Made by a program: the position numbers and the translations under genes
Notes under the pieces: generated by a model
What the model was told of the DNA's origin: nothing
Databases searched by the model: none
What the model saw: only the letters and a program-made list of their open reading frames with translations
NCBI GenBank assembly: GCA_964622545.1
Contig: CAZUQM010000008.1
Location: 154,735 to 218,734, forward strand
From: JAFGLZ01 sp964622545
GTDB taxonomy: Bacteria; Planctomycetota; Phycisphaerae; UBA1845; JAFGLZ01
Direction: 5' to 3'
DNA: 64,000 nt
Shown here: positions 18,638 through 27,094 of the stretch, piece after piece
Layout: the number at the start of each line of letters is the position of its first letter
How positions within the stretch are numbered: the stretch's first letter is position 1

Positions 18638-18787
18638 CGTCAACGCCGGATCAATGACCAGTGCCGTGCGAGGCAGCCCGCTCTCATCACAACACGTTGG
18701 GCGCGGCAGTGGCACGACGAGACGGCCAGCGTGCTGTCGGTCACGAGGCTGCGCGGGCGTGCAGGTGCGTACCTCCGGAGGTGCTGG

Positions 18788-21700
18788 ATGCGTGGCCTCT
18801 TCAGTGTTATCGTCTCTCTCACGGTACTGGGCGTCCCATCGGCAACGGTCGTCGCCGCGCCGCTCGAGTCCAGCGGCAATGCCGACGGTGTGTTGACGTG
18901 GCAGCTCGGCAAGATCGATCCAGGTAAGCAGGTCCGCCGCACCGTCCTGTTCGCCTTCGAAGAGAACCACAAAGACCTTGCCGCCGCGTTGAAAGGGCAT
19001 CGTGCCGCGGCCGGACGGATCAACACCGAGTGCGCCGCTGACCAGCCGTCGGCCAAGGGCAAGACCCTCTGGATCCGAAACGATCACACCGACGTCGCGC
19101 TGCAACCTTACGGCGCGTTCTTCTGGGAGAAGGGTAAGCAGGCCCTGGCCTGCAAGCACGGCGGACAGCTCAGCCGCTACGGCTATCGTGTCCACTACAC
19201 CACCGACAAGCCCCGCTCGGCCGGCACCTGCATTGAACAACGCGGCAAGGTCGACAACTTGCGGACGATCGAACCCCTCGCCAAGGCCGGCAACGACCGC
19301 ATCACGACCACGCTCGCCACGGCCGACGGCACGCTGCGTATCCGCCTGACCGCCGTGGTCCTGACCGGTCAGGCAGCCGCCGTCGTCTACGAGATCACGA
19401 ACACGTCGAAGCAACCCGTCACGGCCTGTCGCCTCACCGCCTACGCGAACATCGAGGCCCGACACGACCACGGCAACGACTACGCCACGCTCGATGCCAC
19501 CACGCGCTCCGTGATCTTCGTGGACGTGGCCACCGGCTTCTGCGTGGCGATGACGGGCGACGAACCGCCCACGACGGGCCACGTGGGCCTGTGGCCGTCG
19601 AGCAAACAACTCGCCACAGGCCACGGACAACCCCTCGGAGCGTGGCGCCGCTTCGACGGGCTCGACGACAAGCTCGTCCAGCGTCTCGCGCGGTCGGCCA
19701 TCCCCCATCCGCCCGCACCCTTCGTCCCGCCCAAAGAGCCGGAAACGCGCACGCTCAGCGAGACCGAGGCCCAGGCCGTGCTCCATCGCGATTGGCTCTT
19801 CCAGGCCGACGGCAAGCTCACGGCCGATCGGACCGAACAAGAGATCCGCTGGGGCTTCGAGCTGGCCGCGCGGCTGATGAAGGACGACCGCACCCCCGAT
19901 CTCTCGGCCGATGTCGCCGAGCTCGCCCGCCTGCTCGAGCAGGTCGACGCCCTCCGCAAGGCCGGCCGTGGCGGGACCGACGCCCGCGACCTGTACATCG
20001 CCGCCCGGCGGGTCAAGCGTCAGATCGCCTTCAAGAATCCCGTCGTGGACTTCGACAAGCTCCTGTTCATCGACAATCCCTACCCGCAGGGAGCCGAGTG
20101 GCCCCACCAGGCGCGGCACCGCAACGGCATGATGGCCGTGCCCGGCGGGCGCTTGCTGATCCTCGAAGGCCTGCATCCGGGGGGCAAGCTCCGCAAGCTT
20201 GCCCCGGAAAGGCCCGGTAGCTTCTGGCGGCCCGACCTGTCGTTCGACGGCCGGCGCGTCGTGTTCTGCTACAAAGCTCACGACGACAAGGCCTTCCATC
20301 TCTACGAGATCGGCGTCGACGGCACCGGCCTGCGACAGCTCACCGACGGCGACTACGACGACATCGATCCGCTGGTTCTGCCCAGCGGCAAAATCATGTT
20401 CTGCACGACCCGATGCAACACGTACGTGCGCTGCATGCCCTATACCTACACCTACGTCTTGGCCCGCTGCGACCCCGACGGACGCAACATCTACCTCATC
20501 AGCCGCGGCAACGAGCCCGACTGGTGCCCCGCCCTACTCCATGACGGCCGGGTGATCTACTCGCGATGGGAATACACCGACAAGGCCCTCTGGCGGATTC
20601 AGAGCCTGTGGACGACCAACCAGGACGGGACGAACACCGTGGCGTTCTGGGGCAATCAGAGCGTCTGGCCCGACCATCTGGCCGAGCCGCGCCCCATCCC
20701 CGGCAGCGATCGCGTGATGTTCACGGGCCTGGCCCATCACGACTGGTTCGCCGGCTCGATCGGGATCATCGATCCGCGCAAGGGCCTGAACTTTCCGCAC
20801 GGCCTGACCAAGGTGACGTGCGACGTGGCCTGGCCGGAGTGTGGAGAGCCGCCCGTCGATCCGCACGAGTCGACGCGGTATCACGCCTCGGGCAAGTACG
20901 AGGCGTACAAGACGCCGTGGCCGTTGTCGGAGGAGGACTTCCTCGTCTCGGCCAGGACGGGAGGGCGGACGGGCAAGTTTCGCCTCTACCTGATGGATGT
21001 CTACGGCAATCGCGAGCTGATCTACGAGGGCGCCTACAACATCTGGCACGCCATGCCGCTGATGCCGCGCGAGGCGCCGCCGGCCCACATCGACCGCGTG
21101 GCCTGGCCCGGCACGGAGGACGCTCGCCAGCCCGCCGAGCCCGGCGTGCTCTACAGCGCCGACGTCTATGAGGGCGTGCCCGATCTGCCGCGCGGCAAGG
21201 CGAAGTACCTCCGCGTGGTGCAGCTCGACGCCAAGACCAGCTCGACCTGGACCCGCGACGGGCGCTTCAGCGGGCCGTGCACGTCGATCCTTCAGGACGA
21301 CGGGGTCAAGCGGATCCTCGGCACGGTGCCGATCGAGGCCGACGGATCGGTCTGCTTCGAGGTGCCGGCGGGCCGCTCGATCCACCTGCAGTTGCTCGAC
21401 GAGCACTATCGGGCGCTGCAAACCATGCGGAGCTTCACGGGCGTCATGCCCGGCGAGCGGCGCGGCTGCGTCGGCTGCCACGAGATGCACAGCCGCGTCA
21501 TGCCCAGCAAATACGGCGTGGCCATGCAGAAGCCGGAGCGCCGGCTCGAACCGCCGCCGTGGGGCGCTGCGAGCATCAGCTACCTCAAGCTCGTGCAGCC
21601 CGTGCTCGACAAGCACTGCGGTGCGTGTCATCAGGGCGACGGCAAGGGTCGCAAGAAGCTCGACCTGACGCTGCGCAAAGGCGACCGGTGGTTCTTCCCC

Positions 21701-22069
21701 GAACCCTACCTGACGCTGGTCGGCGGGGCGCTGATGCACAAGCGCCAGCTCGGCGACAAGCCCGGCATCGCGGGGGCCATCATGGCCGAGAACTTCCCGC
21801 TGAGTGATCCGGCCAGCTACGAGACGTTCCGCCCGATGCGGCACCTGAGCTACAACAGCCAACTCATCGAGATCGCGATGAGCGGCAAGCACCATGACGT
21901 GAAGGTCACCGGCGAGGATCTGCGCAAGCTGATCGCGTGGGTCGACGCCAACTGTCCGTTCCGAGGGGAAGGTGAGATCCGCGAGATCCCCGACCCGGTT
22001 TTTGCGGGGATCGACTGGCTGCCGGTCCGACCCAGGACCCAGACCGCCCCCGAGGTCGCCAGGCCGTAG
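18788..22069 (+). CDS. HzsA-like exported di-haem c protein, paralogue 2
   Basis: 1093 residues; ATG at 18788 with GGAGG six bases upstream, 150 bp after paralogue 1. Signal peptide to about residue 24. The N-terminal 250 residues form a different, probably beta-sandwich domain, so the two paralogues share the core but not the accessory domain. A helical linker (about 300-400) leads to the propeller (ISFDGRRVVF, DDIDPLVLPSGKIMF) and the haem region with C894-C897-H898 and C944-C947-H948. Around the first haem both proteins read P-G-E-R-x-G-C-V-G-C-H-E. Cysteines at 539, 543 and 549 lie where the Kuenenia enzyme has a zinc-binding Cys, by rough position. The residue four after His898 is Ser, not Tyr. 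Probably periplasmic; a partner of paralogue 1 and of the next gene. Confidence 0.8.
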   Translation: MRGLFSVIVSLTVLGVPSATVVAAPLESSGNADGVLTWQLGKIDPGKQVRRTVLFAFEENHKDLAAALKGHRAAAGRINTECAADQPSAKGKTLWIRNDHTDVALQPYGAFFWEKGKQALACKHGGQLSRYGYRVHYTTDKPRSAGTCIEQRGKVDNLRTIEPLAKAGNDRITTTLATADGTLRIRLTAVVLTGQAAAVVYEITNTSKQPVTACRLTAYANIEARHDHGNDYATLDATTRSVIFVDVATGFCVAMTGDEPPTTGHVGLWPSSKQLATGHGQPLGAWRRFDGLDDKLVQRLARSAIPHPPAPFVPPKEPETRTLSETEAQAVLHRDWLFQADGKLTADRTEQEIRWGFELAARLMKDDRTPDLSADVAELARLLEQVDALRKAGRGGTDARDLYIAARRVKRQIAFKNPVVDFDKLLFIDNPYPQGAEWPHQARHRNGMMAVPGGRLLILEGLHPGGKLRKLAPERPGSFWRPDLSFDGRRVVFCYKAHDDKAFHLYEIGVDGTGLRQLTDGDYDDIDPLVLPSGKIMFCTTRCNTYVRCMPYTYTYVLARCDPDGRNIYLISRGNEPDWCPALLHDGRVIYSRWEYTDKALWRIQSLWTTNQDGTNTVAFWGNQSVWPDHLAEPRPIPGSDRVMFTGLAHHDWFAGSIGIIDPRKGLNFPHGLTKVTCDVAWPECGEPPVDPHESTRYHASGKYEAYKTPWPLSEEDFLVSARTGGRTGKFRLYLMDVYGNRELIYEGAYNIWHAMPLMPREAPPAHIDRVAWPGTEDARQPAEPGVLYSADVYEGVPDLPRGKAKYLRVVQLDAKTSSTWTRDGRFSGPCTSILQDDGVKRILGTVPIEADGSVCFEVPAGRSIHLQLLDEHYRALQTMRSFTGVMPGERRGCVGCHEMHSRVMPSKYGVAMQKPERRLEPPPWGAASISYLKLVQPVLDKHCGACHQGDGKGRKKLDLTLRKGDRWFFPEPYLTLVGGALMHKRQLGDKPGIAGAIMAENFPLSDPASYETFRPMRHLSYNSQLIEIAMSGKHHDVKVTGEDLRKLIAWVDANCPFRGEGEIREIPDPVFAGIDWLPVRPRTQTAPEVARP

Positions 22070-22074
22070 ACGTG

Positions 22075-22103
22075 TTGCCACCGAGGGCTACTTGGTCTAC
22101 AAC
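22075..22103 (+). promoter_or_regulatory. Sigma-70-like promoter before the propeller-cytochrome fusion
   Basis: TTGCCA (22075-22080), 17-bp spacer, TACAAC (22098-22103). It begins only six bases after the stop of HzsA-like paralogue 2 and leaves a leader of about 55 bases. It could give the fusion gene its own transcription in addition to read-through. Confidence 0.4.
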
Positions 22104-22166
22104 ATGGTGATTCCCAAACCGTGATGGCCTGTGACGCCCGCGCGGCGCTCAGGTCGACGAGGACGA

Positions 22167-24122
22167 ATGAACATGACATGCGCTGATCGTATCCGACGTA
22201 TTCACCCCCGCACCCTTGGTCTGGTCTCCGTGGTCCTGGCGACGACGATCGTCGTCGGGCTGATCGCGCCCGCCCACTCGGCGGGGAAGAAGGAGCTGTC
22301 CTACCGTTCGCCGTATGACGTGGCGTACTCCTCCTGCGGCAAGATGCTGGCCGTGTCGGATTTCACGGCCGGTGAGCTCGTGATCCTTCAGACGGGCTCC
22401 GGCAAGGTCATGCAGCGCGTGGCCCTCAAGGGGATGCCCACGGGCCTGGCCTGGAGCGAGGACTGCAAGTTCGTCTTCGTCGCCGAGGAATGCTGCGGCA
22501 CCGTCGCCCAGGTCGAGGCGGGCACCGGCAAGGTCACGCGGCGTCTCAAGGTCGGTCCCCGGCCGATCGGCGTGGCCCTGGCGGCCAAGCGCAAGCTCCT
22601 GTTCGTGACCAACTCCGCGACCCATGACGTCTCCATCGTCGATCTGAAGACGGGCAAGGAGAGCAAGCGGATCAAGGTGCTCCGCGAGCCGGTCTCGGTC
22701 GCCATCACCCCGCATGAGTCCATTGCCGTGGTCACCAACTTCCTGCCGGAGGGGCCCTCGTCGGACCCGAAGGCCGCCGCCGCCGTCAGCCTGATCGACA
22801 TCGAGCAGATGAAGACGATGCCGGTTCGTTTGCCGGCCGGCTCGACGCTCGTCCGCAGCGTGGCCGTCTCGCCGTGTGGCTGCTGGGCCTACGTGGTCCA
22901 CACGGTCGGGCGGTTCAACATCCCAACCACGCAGCTCGAGCGCGGCTGGGTCAACACGAACGCCATGTCGATCATCAAGCTGCGGGATCGCTCGGTGTAC
23001 GCCACGGTCCTGCTGGACCATCCCTCTCAGGGCTCGGCCGACCCGTGGGGCGTGCTGCTCAGCAAGGACGGCAAGCGGATGTGGGTTTCGCTGGCCGGCG
23101 TGCACAAGGTGGCCGACATCGACCTCGACGGTCTGCACAAGCTGCTCAAGAGCGACTTCAGCAAGCATCCGAAGCTGGCCAAGCCCGACCCCCGCAACCC
23201 CGGACCACAGAGCATCTGGCTGGAGATCAAGAAGGACCCGAAGCAGCGGGCCCAGCTCGTCAACGAGCTCGCCGCCCTGCATGCGGCCGACCTCATCGAG
23301 AACATCCGGCTGCCCGGCAAGGCCCCGCGCGGCATCGACGTCTCGCCCGACGGCAAGGAGCTTGCCGTGGCGATGTACTACAGCGGCCAGATCCAGCACA
23401 TCAACGTCGGCTCGCGCAAGCCGGCCAAGGTGGTCTCGCTGGGTCCGGCCCGCAAGCCCGACGCTATTCGCATCGGCGAGATCAACTTCCACGACGGCAC
23501 GCTCTGCTTCCAGCACTGGCTGAGCTGTGCGACGTGTCATCCCAACGCCCGAGTCGACGGGCTCAACTGGGATCTCCTGAACGACGGCATGGGCAATCCC
23601 AAGAACACCAAGACGATGGTCTTGTCGGCCCAGACGCCGCCCGCGATGGCCCGGGGCGTTCGCGCCGATATGGGCGTGGCCTCGCTGGCGGGCTTCCGAC
23701 ACATCCTATTCCGCCAGCCGACCGATGAAGAGGTCAAGACGGTCCGGGCGTATCTGACGGCGCTCAAGCCGGACAAGAGTCCGTACCTGACGCGCGACGG
23801 TAAGCTCACCGAGTCAGCCACGCGCGGCAAGGCCTTGTTCATGAGCCCGAAGCTCGAGTGCGCAACATGCCACCCCGAGGGGCTGTTCACCGACCTGAAG
23901 ATGTACGATGTGGGCACCAAGCATGAGCTGGATCGCGCGGCCGATTTCGACACGCCCACGCTCATCGAGGCCTGGCGGACGGGGCCTTACCTGCATGACG
24001 GCTCGGCCGCCACGCTGAAAGAGGTCCTCACCAAGTTCAACAAGGGCGACAAGCACGGCAAGACGTCGCACCTGAACGAGAAGCAGATCAACGATCTGGT
24101 GGCGTACTTGCTGTCACTGTAG
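22167..24122 (+). CDS. Beta-propeller fused to di-haem cytochrome-c-peroxidase/MauG-like domain (HzsB-HzsC-like)
   Basis: 651 residues from ATG 22167 (GAGG four bases upstream; ATG 22173 is an alternative). Signal peptide to about residue 40. Residues 45-430 are a YncE/NHL-like seven-bladed propeller (DVAYSSCGKMLAVSD, GVALAAKRKLLFVTN, GIDVSPDGKELAVAM). Residues 430-651 are a di-haem cytochrome of the CCP/MauG type with C454-C457-H458 and C565-C568-H569 and the family's TPTLIEAWRTGPYLHDGS stretch. Hydrazine synthase beta is a propeller and gamma a CCP-like di-haem protein; some anammox bacteria are reported to have them fused. Together with the two genes upstream this makes an alpha-alpha'-(beta-gamma) set. 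A generic propeller-peroxidase with no link to HZS remains possible. Confidence 0.8.
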   Translation: MNMTCADRIRRIHPRTLGLVSVVLATTIVVGLIAPAHSAGKKELSYRSPYDVAYSSCGKMLAVSDFTAGELVILQTGSGKVMQRVALKGMPTGLAWSEDCKFVFVAEECCGTVAQVEAGTGKVTRRLKVGPRPIGVALAAKRKLLFVTNSATHDVSIVDLKTGKESKRIKVLREPVSVAITPHESIAVVTNFLPEGPSSDPKAAAAVSLIDIEQMKTMPVRLPAGSTLVRSVAVSPCGCWAYVVHTVGRFNIPTTQLERGWVNTNAMSIIKLRDRSVYATVLLDHPSQGSADPWGVLLSKDGKRMWVSLAGVHKVADIDLDGLHKLLKSDFSKHPKLAKPDPRNPGPQSIWLEIKKDPKQRAQLVNELAALHAADLIENIRLPGKAPRGIDVSPDGKELAVAMYYSGQIQHINVGSRKPAKVVSLGPARKPDAIRIGEINFHDGTLCFQHWLSCATCHPNARVDGLNWDLLNDGMGNPKNTKTMVLSAQTPPAMARGVRADMGVASLAGFRHILFRQPTDEEVKTVRAYLTALKPDKSPYLTRDGKLTESATRGKALFMSPKLECATCHPEGLFTDLKMYDVGTKHELDRAADFDTPTLIEAWRTGPYLHDGSAATLKEVLTKFNKGDKHGKTSHLNEKQINDLVAYLLSL

Positions 24123-24181
24123 CGCGCGGACCTTCGTCGACGAGAGCGCCGTCCCCTTGGCGCCGGGCTCGATCGACGTGC

Positions 24182-26047
24182 CTAACGCGCCCGCCAGACG
24201 AGCAGCGTCGTATCCGCCGAGGCCGAGACCAGCCGCGAGCCGTCGGACGATAGCGCGAGATCCGTGACGACGCCCTCATGGCCGGAGAGCTTGCGGACAC
24301 GCTTGGCGGCGGCAACGTCCCACGCCTGGATGTCGCCCCTCTCATCGGCCGCGTAGAGCGTCCTGCCGTCCGGCGACCCCGCCAGCGACGTCAGCCATGT
24401 CCCGGCATCCAACTTGTTCTGGAGCGATCCGGTCTTCAGGTCCCAGATGCGGACCACGCCGTCGCGTCCGGCCGAGGCCGCCCGCCCGTCGCCGAGCCCG
24501 ATCACCGACTCCACCCAACCGAGGTGTCCTTCCATCACGTTCGCGCACGTGCCGGAGGTAACGTCCCACACCCGCACCGTGCCGTCGCGCCCCGCACTGA
24601 GCAGGCGCTTGCCGTCGGCCAGCGCTGCGACCGACAGGACCCCGCCCTGATGGCCCTCGAGTACGGCGACCGGCTTGGCGGCGTCCCTGGTCCAGATGCG
24701 GATGCTCCCGTCGTCGGCACCGCTGGCGATCCGGTCCTGTCCGCCCGCGAGATAGGTCACGCCGCGGACCCAACCCCGATGGCCCTTCCACTTGCCGAGG
24801 ACCTTGCCGTCGGCCAGGTCGAACTCGCGAACGACGCCGTCCTTGCAGCCGGCGCAGACGCGCAGGCCGTCGCTCGACGCCGCCAGGCAGTACGCGCCGA
24901 GGCTTGCCCCCTCGATGACGCGCAGCGTCTTGCCGGTGGGCACGTCCCAGACGCGCAGCGTTTCATCGCGCGAGCCGCTGACGGCTCGCTTCCCGTCCGG
25001 CAGGAAGACGACCGCTTCGACGCCGCCGCGATGACGCTGCCAATCGATGCGGGGCTCGCCGGTCTCGACGCTCGTCTCGATGAGCAGCCGCCTGTCCGTG
25101 CTGAGGACCCACTTGCCGTCGGGGCTGACCTGCATGCGGCGGACGTGCCCCTGATGGGGCCACCAACGCGCGAGGTACTTGTCCGGCTTGTGCCGGTTCC
25201 ACCGGCGAATGGAGCCGTCGCGCGAGCCGGTGAGGATCCGATCGGCGTCGCGGCAATAGGCGACGGACGGCACGGCGTGGCCGTGATGGCCCGTGAAGCG
25301 TCCGAGCATCTGGTGCGTCGTGACGTCCCACTCCGAGCCATGGTGGCGGCTGCCGACGAGCAGGCGCTTCCGGTCAGACGAGAGCGTCATGTCGTAGACG
25401 CAGTAGTCCTTCCAGAGCTTGGCGACGAGCTTGCCGGTGGTGAGGTCGAATGTTTCGAGGATGTGGGCGTGGCCGCCGCCGGCCCATACGGTTTGGTCGC
25501 TTTTGCCGAACAGGGCGACCTGGACGTAGGACATCTCGCTGGACATCTCGCGGAGCTTTTCGCCCTTGGCCAAGTCCCAGAGGGCTAGCTTCGGCGGCAG
25601 GCGGCGCCAGACGATCGTCCGCTTGCCGTGCGGGCCGTAGGCCGCGCCGTTAAGCTCCATGCCCGCGTTGCACCGGCGGGTGGGGCGCTGGGCGGCGACG
25701 TCCCACTCGAGGAGGTTGCCCGAGGCGAACGCGAAGAGGAGGGCCTTGCCGTCCGGGCGAAGGTCCATCGAGCGGGGCGAGCTTTCGCCGATCGTCAAGA
25801 CCTCCCGACGCTCGCCCCTGGCCAGGTCCCAGATCTCGAGCATCTTGCCGAGCAGGACGGCCGCGCGGTCGTCAACGAGGTAGGTGAAGTCCGACACGCC
25901 GCGGGAGAAACGCATCCGCGTGGTGCCCAGCCGTTGGACGGCCCCTTTCGGCAAGGGATCGCCGAGCCGGTCTTGAGCCTCTTGTGCGACGGTCAGGCCG
26001 GCCAGCAGGCCCGCCACGAGCAGCGATGATCGACATGCCTCTCTCAT
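24182..26047 (-). CDS. Exported WD40-repeat protein
   Basis: 621 residues; ATG 26047 follows the beta-helix gene by three bases and has a GGAGAAG site. A signal peptide ends after LTVAQEA-like residues. From residue 40 to the end there are about a dozen WD40 blades, with the best ones in the C-terminal half (G-H-x-G-x-V, L-x-S-x-S/G-D-G, R-V/I-W-D). That length fits two stacked propellers. Such eukaryote-like propellers are common in Planctomycetota and serve as scaffolds; no enzymatic domain is fused. Third gene of the DUF5107 operon. Confidence 0.9.
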   Translation of the reverse strand: MREACRSSLLVAGLLAGLTVAQEAQDRLGDPLPKGAVQRLGTTRMRFSRGVSDFTYLVDDRAAVLLGKMLEIWDLARGERREVLTIGESSPRSMDLRPDGKALLFAFASGNLLEWDVAAQRPTRRCNAGMELNGAAYGPHGKRTIVWRRLPPKLALWDLAKGEKLREMSSEMSYVQVALFGKSDQTVWAGGGHAHILETFDLTTGKLVAKLWKDYCVYDMTLSSDRKRLLVGSRHHGSEWDVTTHQMLGRFTGHHGHAVPSVAYCRDADRILTGSRDGSIRRWNRHKPDKYLARWWPHQGHVRRMQVSPDGKWVLSTDRRLLIETSVETGEPRIDWQRHRGGVEAVVFLPDGKRAVSGSRDETLRVWDVPTGKTLRVIEGASLGAYCLAASSDGLRVCAGCKDGVVREFDLADGKVLGKWKGHRGWVRGVTYLAGGQDRIASGADDGSIRIWTRDAAKPVAVLEGHQGGVLSVAALADGKRLLSAGRDGTVRVWDVTSGTCANVMEGHLGWVESVIGLGDGRAASAGRDGVVRIWDLKTGSLQNKLDAGTWLTSLAGSPDGRTLYAADERGDIQAWDVAAAKRVRKLSGHEGVVTDLALSSDGSRLVSASADTTLLVWRAR

Positions 26048-26050
26048 GGT

Positions 26051-27094
26051 TTACTTCTCCAGCGTTGCGTTCGGACCGACCACGTTGTTGAAGACCCGCG
26101 TGTTGCCGCCGCTGATGACGGTGTGCTTGATCGGCATGGCGAACCGGTTGTGGTGGACGGTCGCGCCCTGGGCCGGCACGCCGCGGATCACGATCGCGCG
26201 GTGCTTGCCCTGGAACGTGTTGTGATGGATGTGCAGCCACTCGCCGGCCATGTCCGTGCCGTCGCCCCGGTCGCGTCCTCCGTGCATGTCGAAGTAGTGG
26301 CCGTTGGCGTTCGGCAGGACCAGGTTGTAGGCCGCCTCGTAGCCGCAGCCCGGGTTGCCGCTCGATGCGATGTGGTGCCGGCAGTAGTCGAAGCGGTTCG
26401 CGATGATACGGGCGTCACACTGGCTGAGGCTCACGCCGTAGCCGAGGCCGCTCCGCTGGCAGTGGTGGATGTCGCAGTGATGGACGTAGAGGCCCGAGGC
26501 GCCCCGGCGTCCGGCGACACCGCAGTAGTTCCAGTTGTAGTACTCGCAGTTGTCGACCTCGAGCCCGTGGTGCGTGGTTAGGATAAAGGTCAGGTAGTAG
26601 GGCGATCGCTCGCGGCTGGAGATCGAGCCTTCAGCCCGCAGTCCGGTCACGCGCACGTTGTGCCCGGCCGTGCGAAACATCTCGAACGAGCCCTTCTCAC
26701 GCGTGAACAGCTTCGCCCCCTGTGAGTCGCCCCGGCCCCGATCGCTGGCGAGGGTCACCTCCGTCCGCAAGGGCAGGTCCTTGCGGCCGGTCAGGTCGAT
26801 CTCGACGTCGCCGGGGATCCACACGACGTGGCCGGGCTTGGCCTTGTTCAGCGCGGCGGCCAGCTCGTCGGCGGTCCGCACGGTGACATCGCCGCCCGTG
26901 AGGATGCGGCTGTAGCCCTTGCCGCCCCCGATCGGCTCGCCCGTCGGATTGGCCTGGCAGCCGACCTGGTCCTCGGCCGCGAGGGCCGCGACCGGCGCCA
27001 GGCCCACAGCCCAGACGGTTGCGAGCGCAACACCCCACATGCCATCGCGGCACCCCCTCACTTCCATCGTCCGTCGCCATCGTGTGCTCATCAT
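26051..27094 (-). CDS. Exported right-handed beta-helix protein, polysaccharide-lyase-like
   Basis: 347 residues. The ATG at 27094 overlaps the TGA of the DUF5107 gene (ATGATG), so the two are translationally coupled. A signal peptide (to about 40) is followed by a pectate-lyase-type start (GEPIGGGKGYSRIL, TADELAAAL) and a parallel beta-helix with many short N/H-rich turns (HHCDIHHCQRSG, HIHHNTFQG, RVFNNVVG). PL1/PL6-like folds look this way and usually cut uronate polymers by beta-elimination with Ca2+. I cannot point to a definite catalytic Arg/Lys, so the enzyme class is uncertain. Confidence 0.75.
   Translation of the reverse strand: MMSTRWRRTMEVRGCRDGMWGVALATVWAVGLAPVAALAAEDQVGCQANPTGEPIGGGKGYSRILTGGDVTVRTADELAAALNKAKPGHVVWIPGDVEIDLTGRKDLPLRTEVTLASDRGRGDSQGAKLFTREKGSFEMFRTAGHNVRVTGLRAEGSISSRERSPYYLTFILTTHHGLEVDNCEYYNWNYCGVAGRRGASGLYVHHCDIHHCQRSGLGYGVSLSQCDARIIANRFDYCRHHIASSGNPGCGYEAAYNLVLPNANGHYFDMHGGRDRGDGTDMAGEWLHIHHNTFQGKHRAIVIRGVPAQGATVHHNRFAMPIKHTVISGGNTRVFNNVVGPNATLEK

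Noticed and set aside
17033..20299. Minus-strand open frame of more than 1000 codons opposite the HzsA-like genes
   Set aside because: Its translation is the compositional mirror of a GC-rich gene (long runs of Val, Arg, Gly, Leu without domain motifs); the plus frame has haem motifs and ribosome-binding sites.
15527..24122. Claim that the organism makes hydrazine or is an anammox bacterium
   Set aside because: Only HZS-like architecture is present; the tyrosine ligand seems absent, paralogy is unusual and no hydrazine dehydrogenase or other anammox marker occurs in the window.
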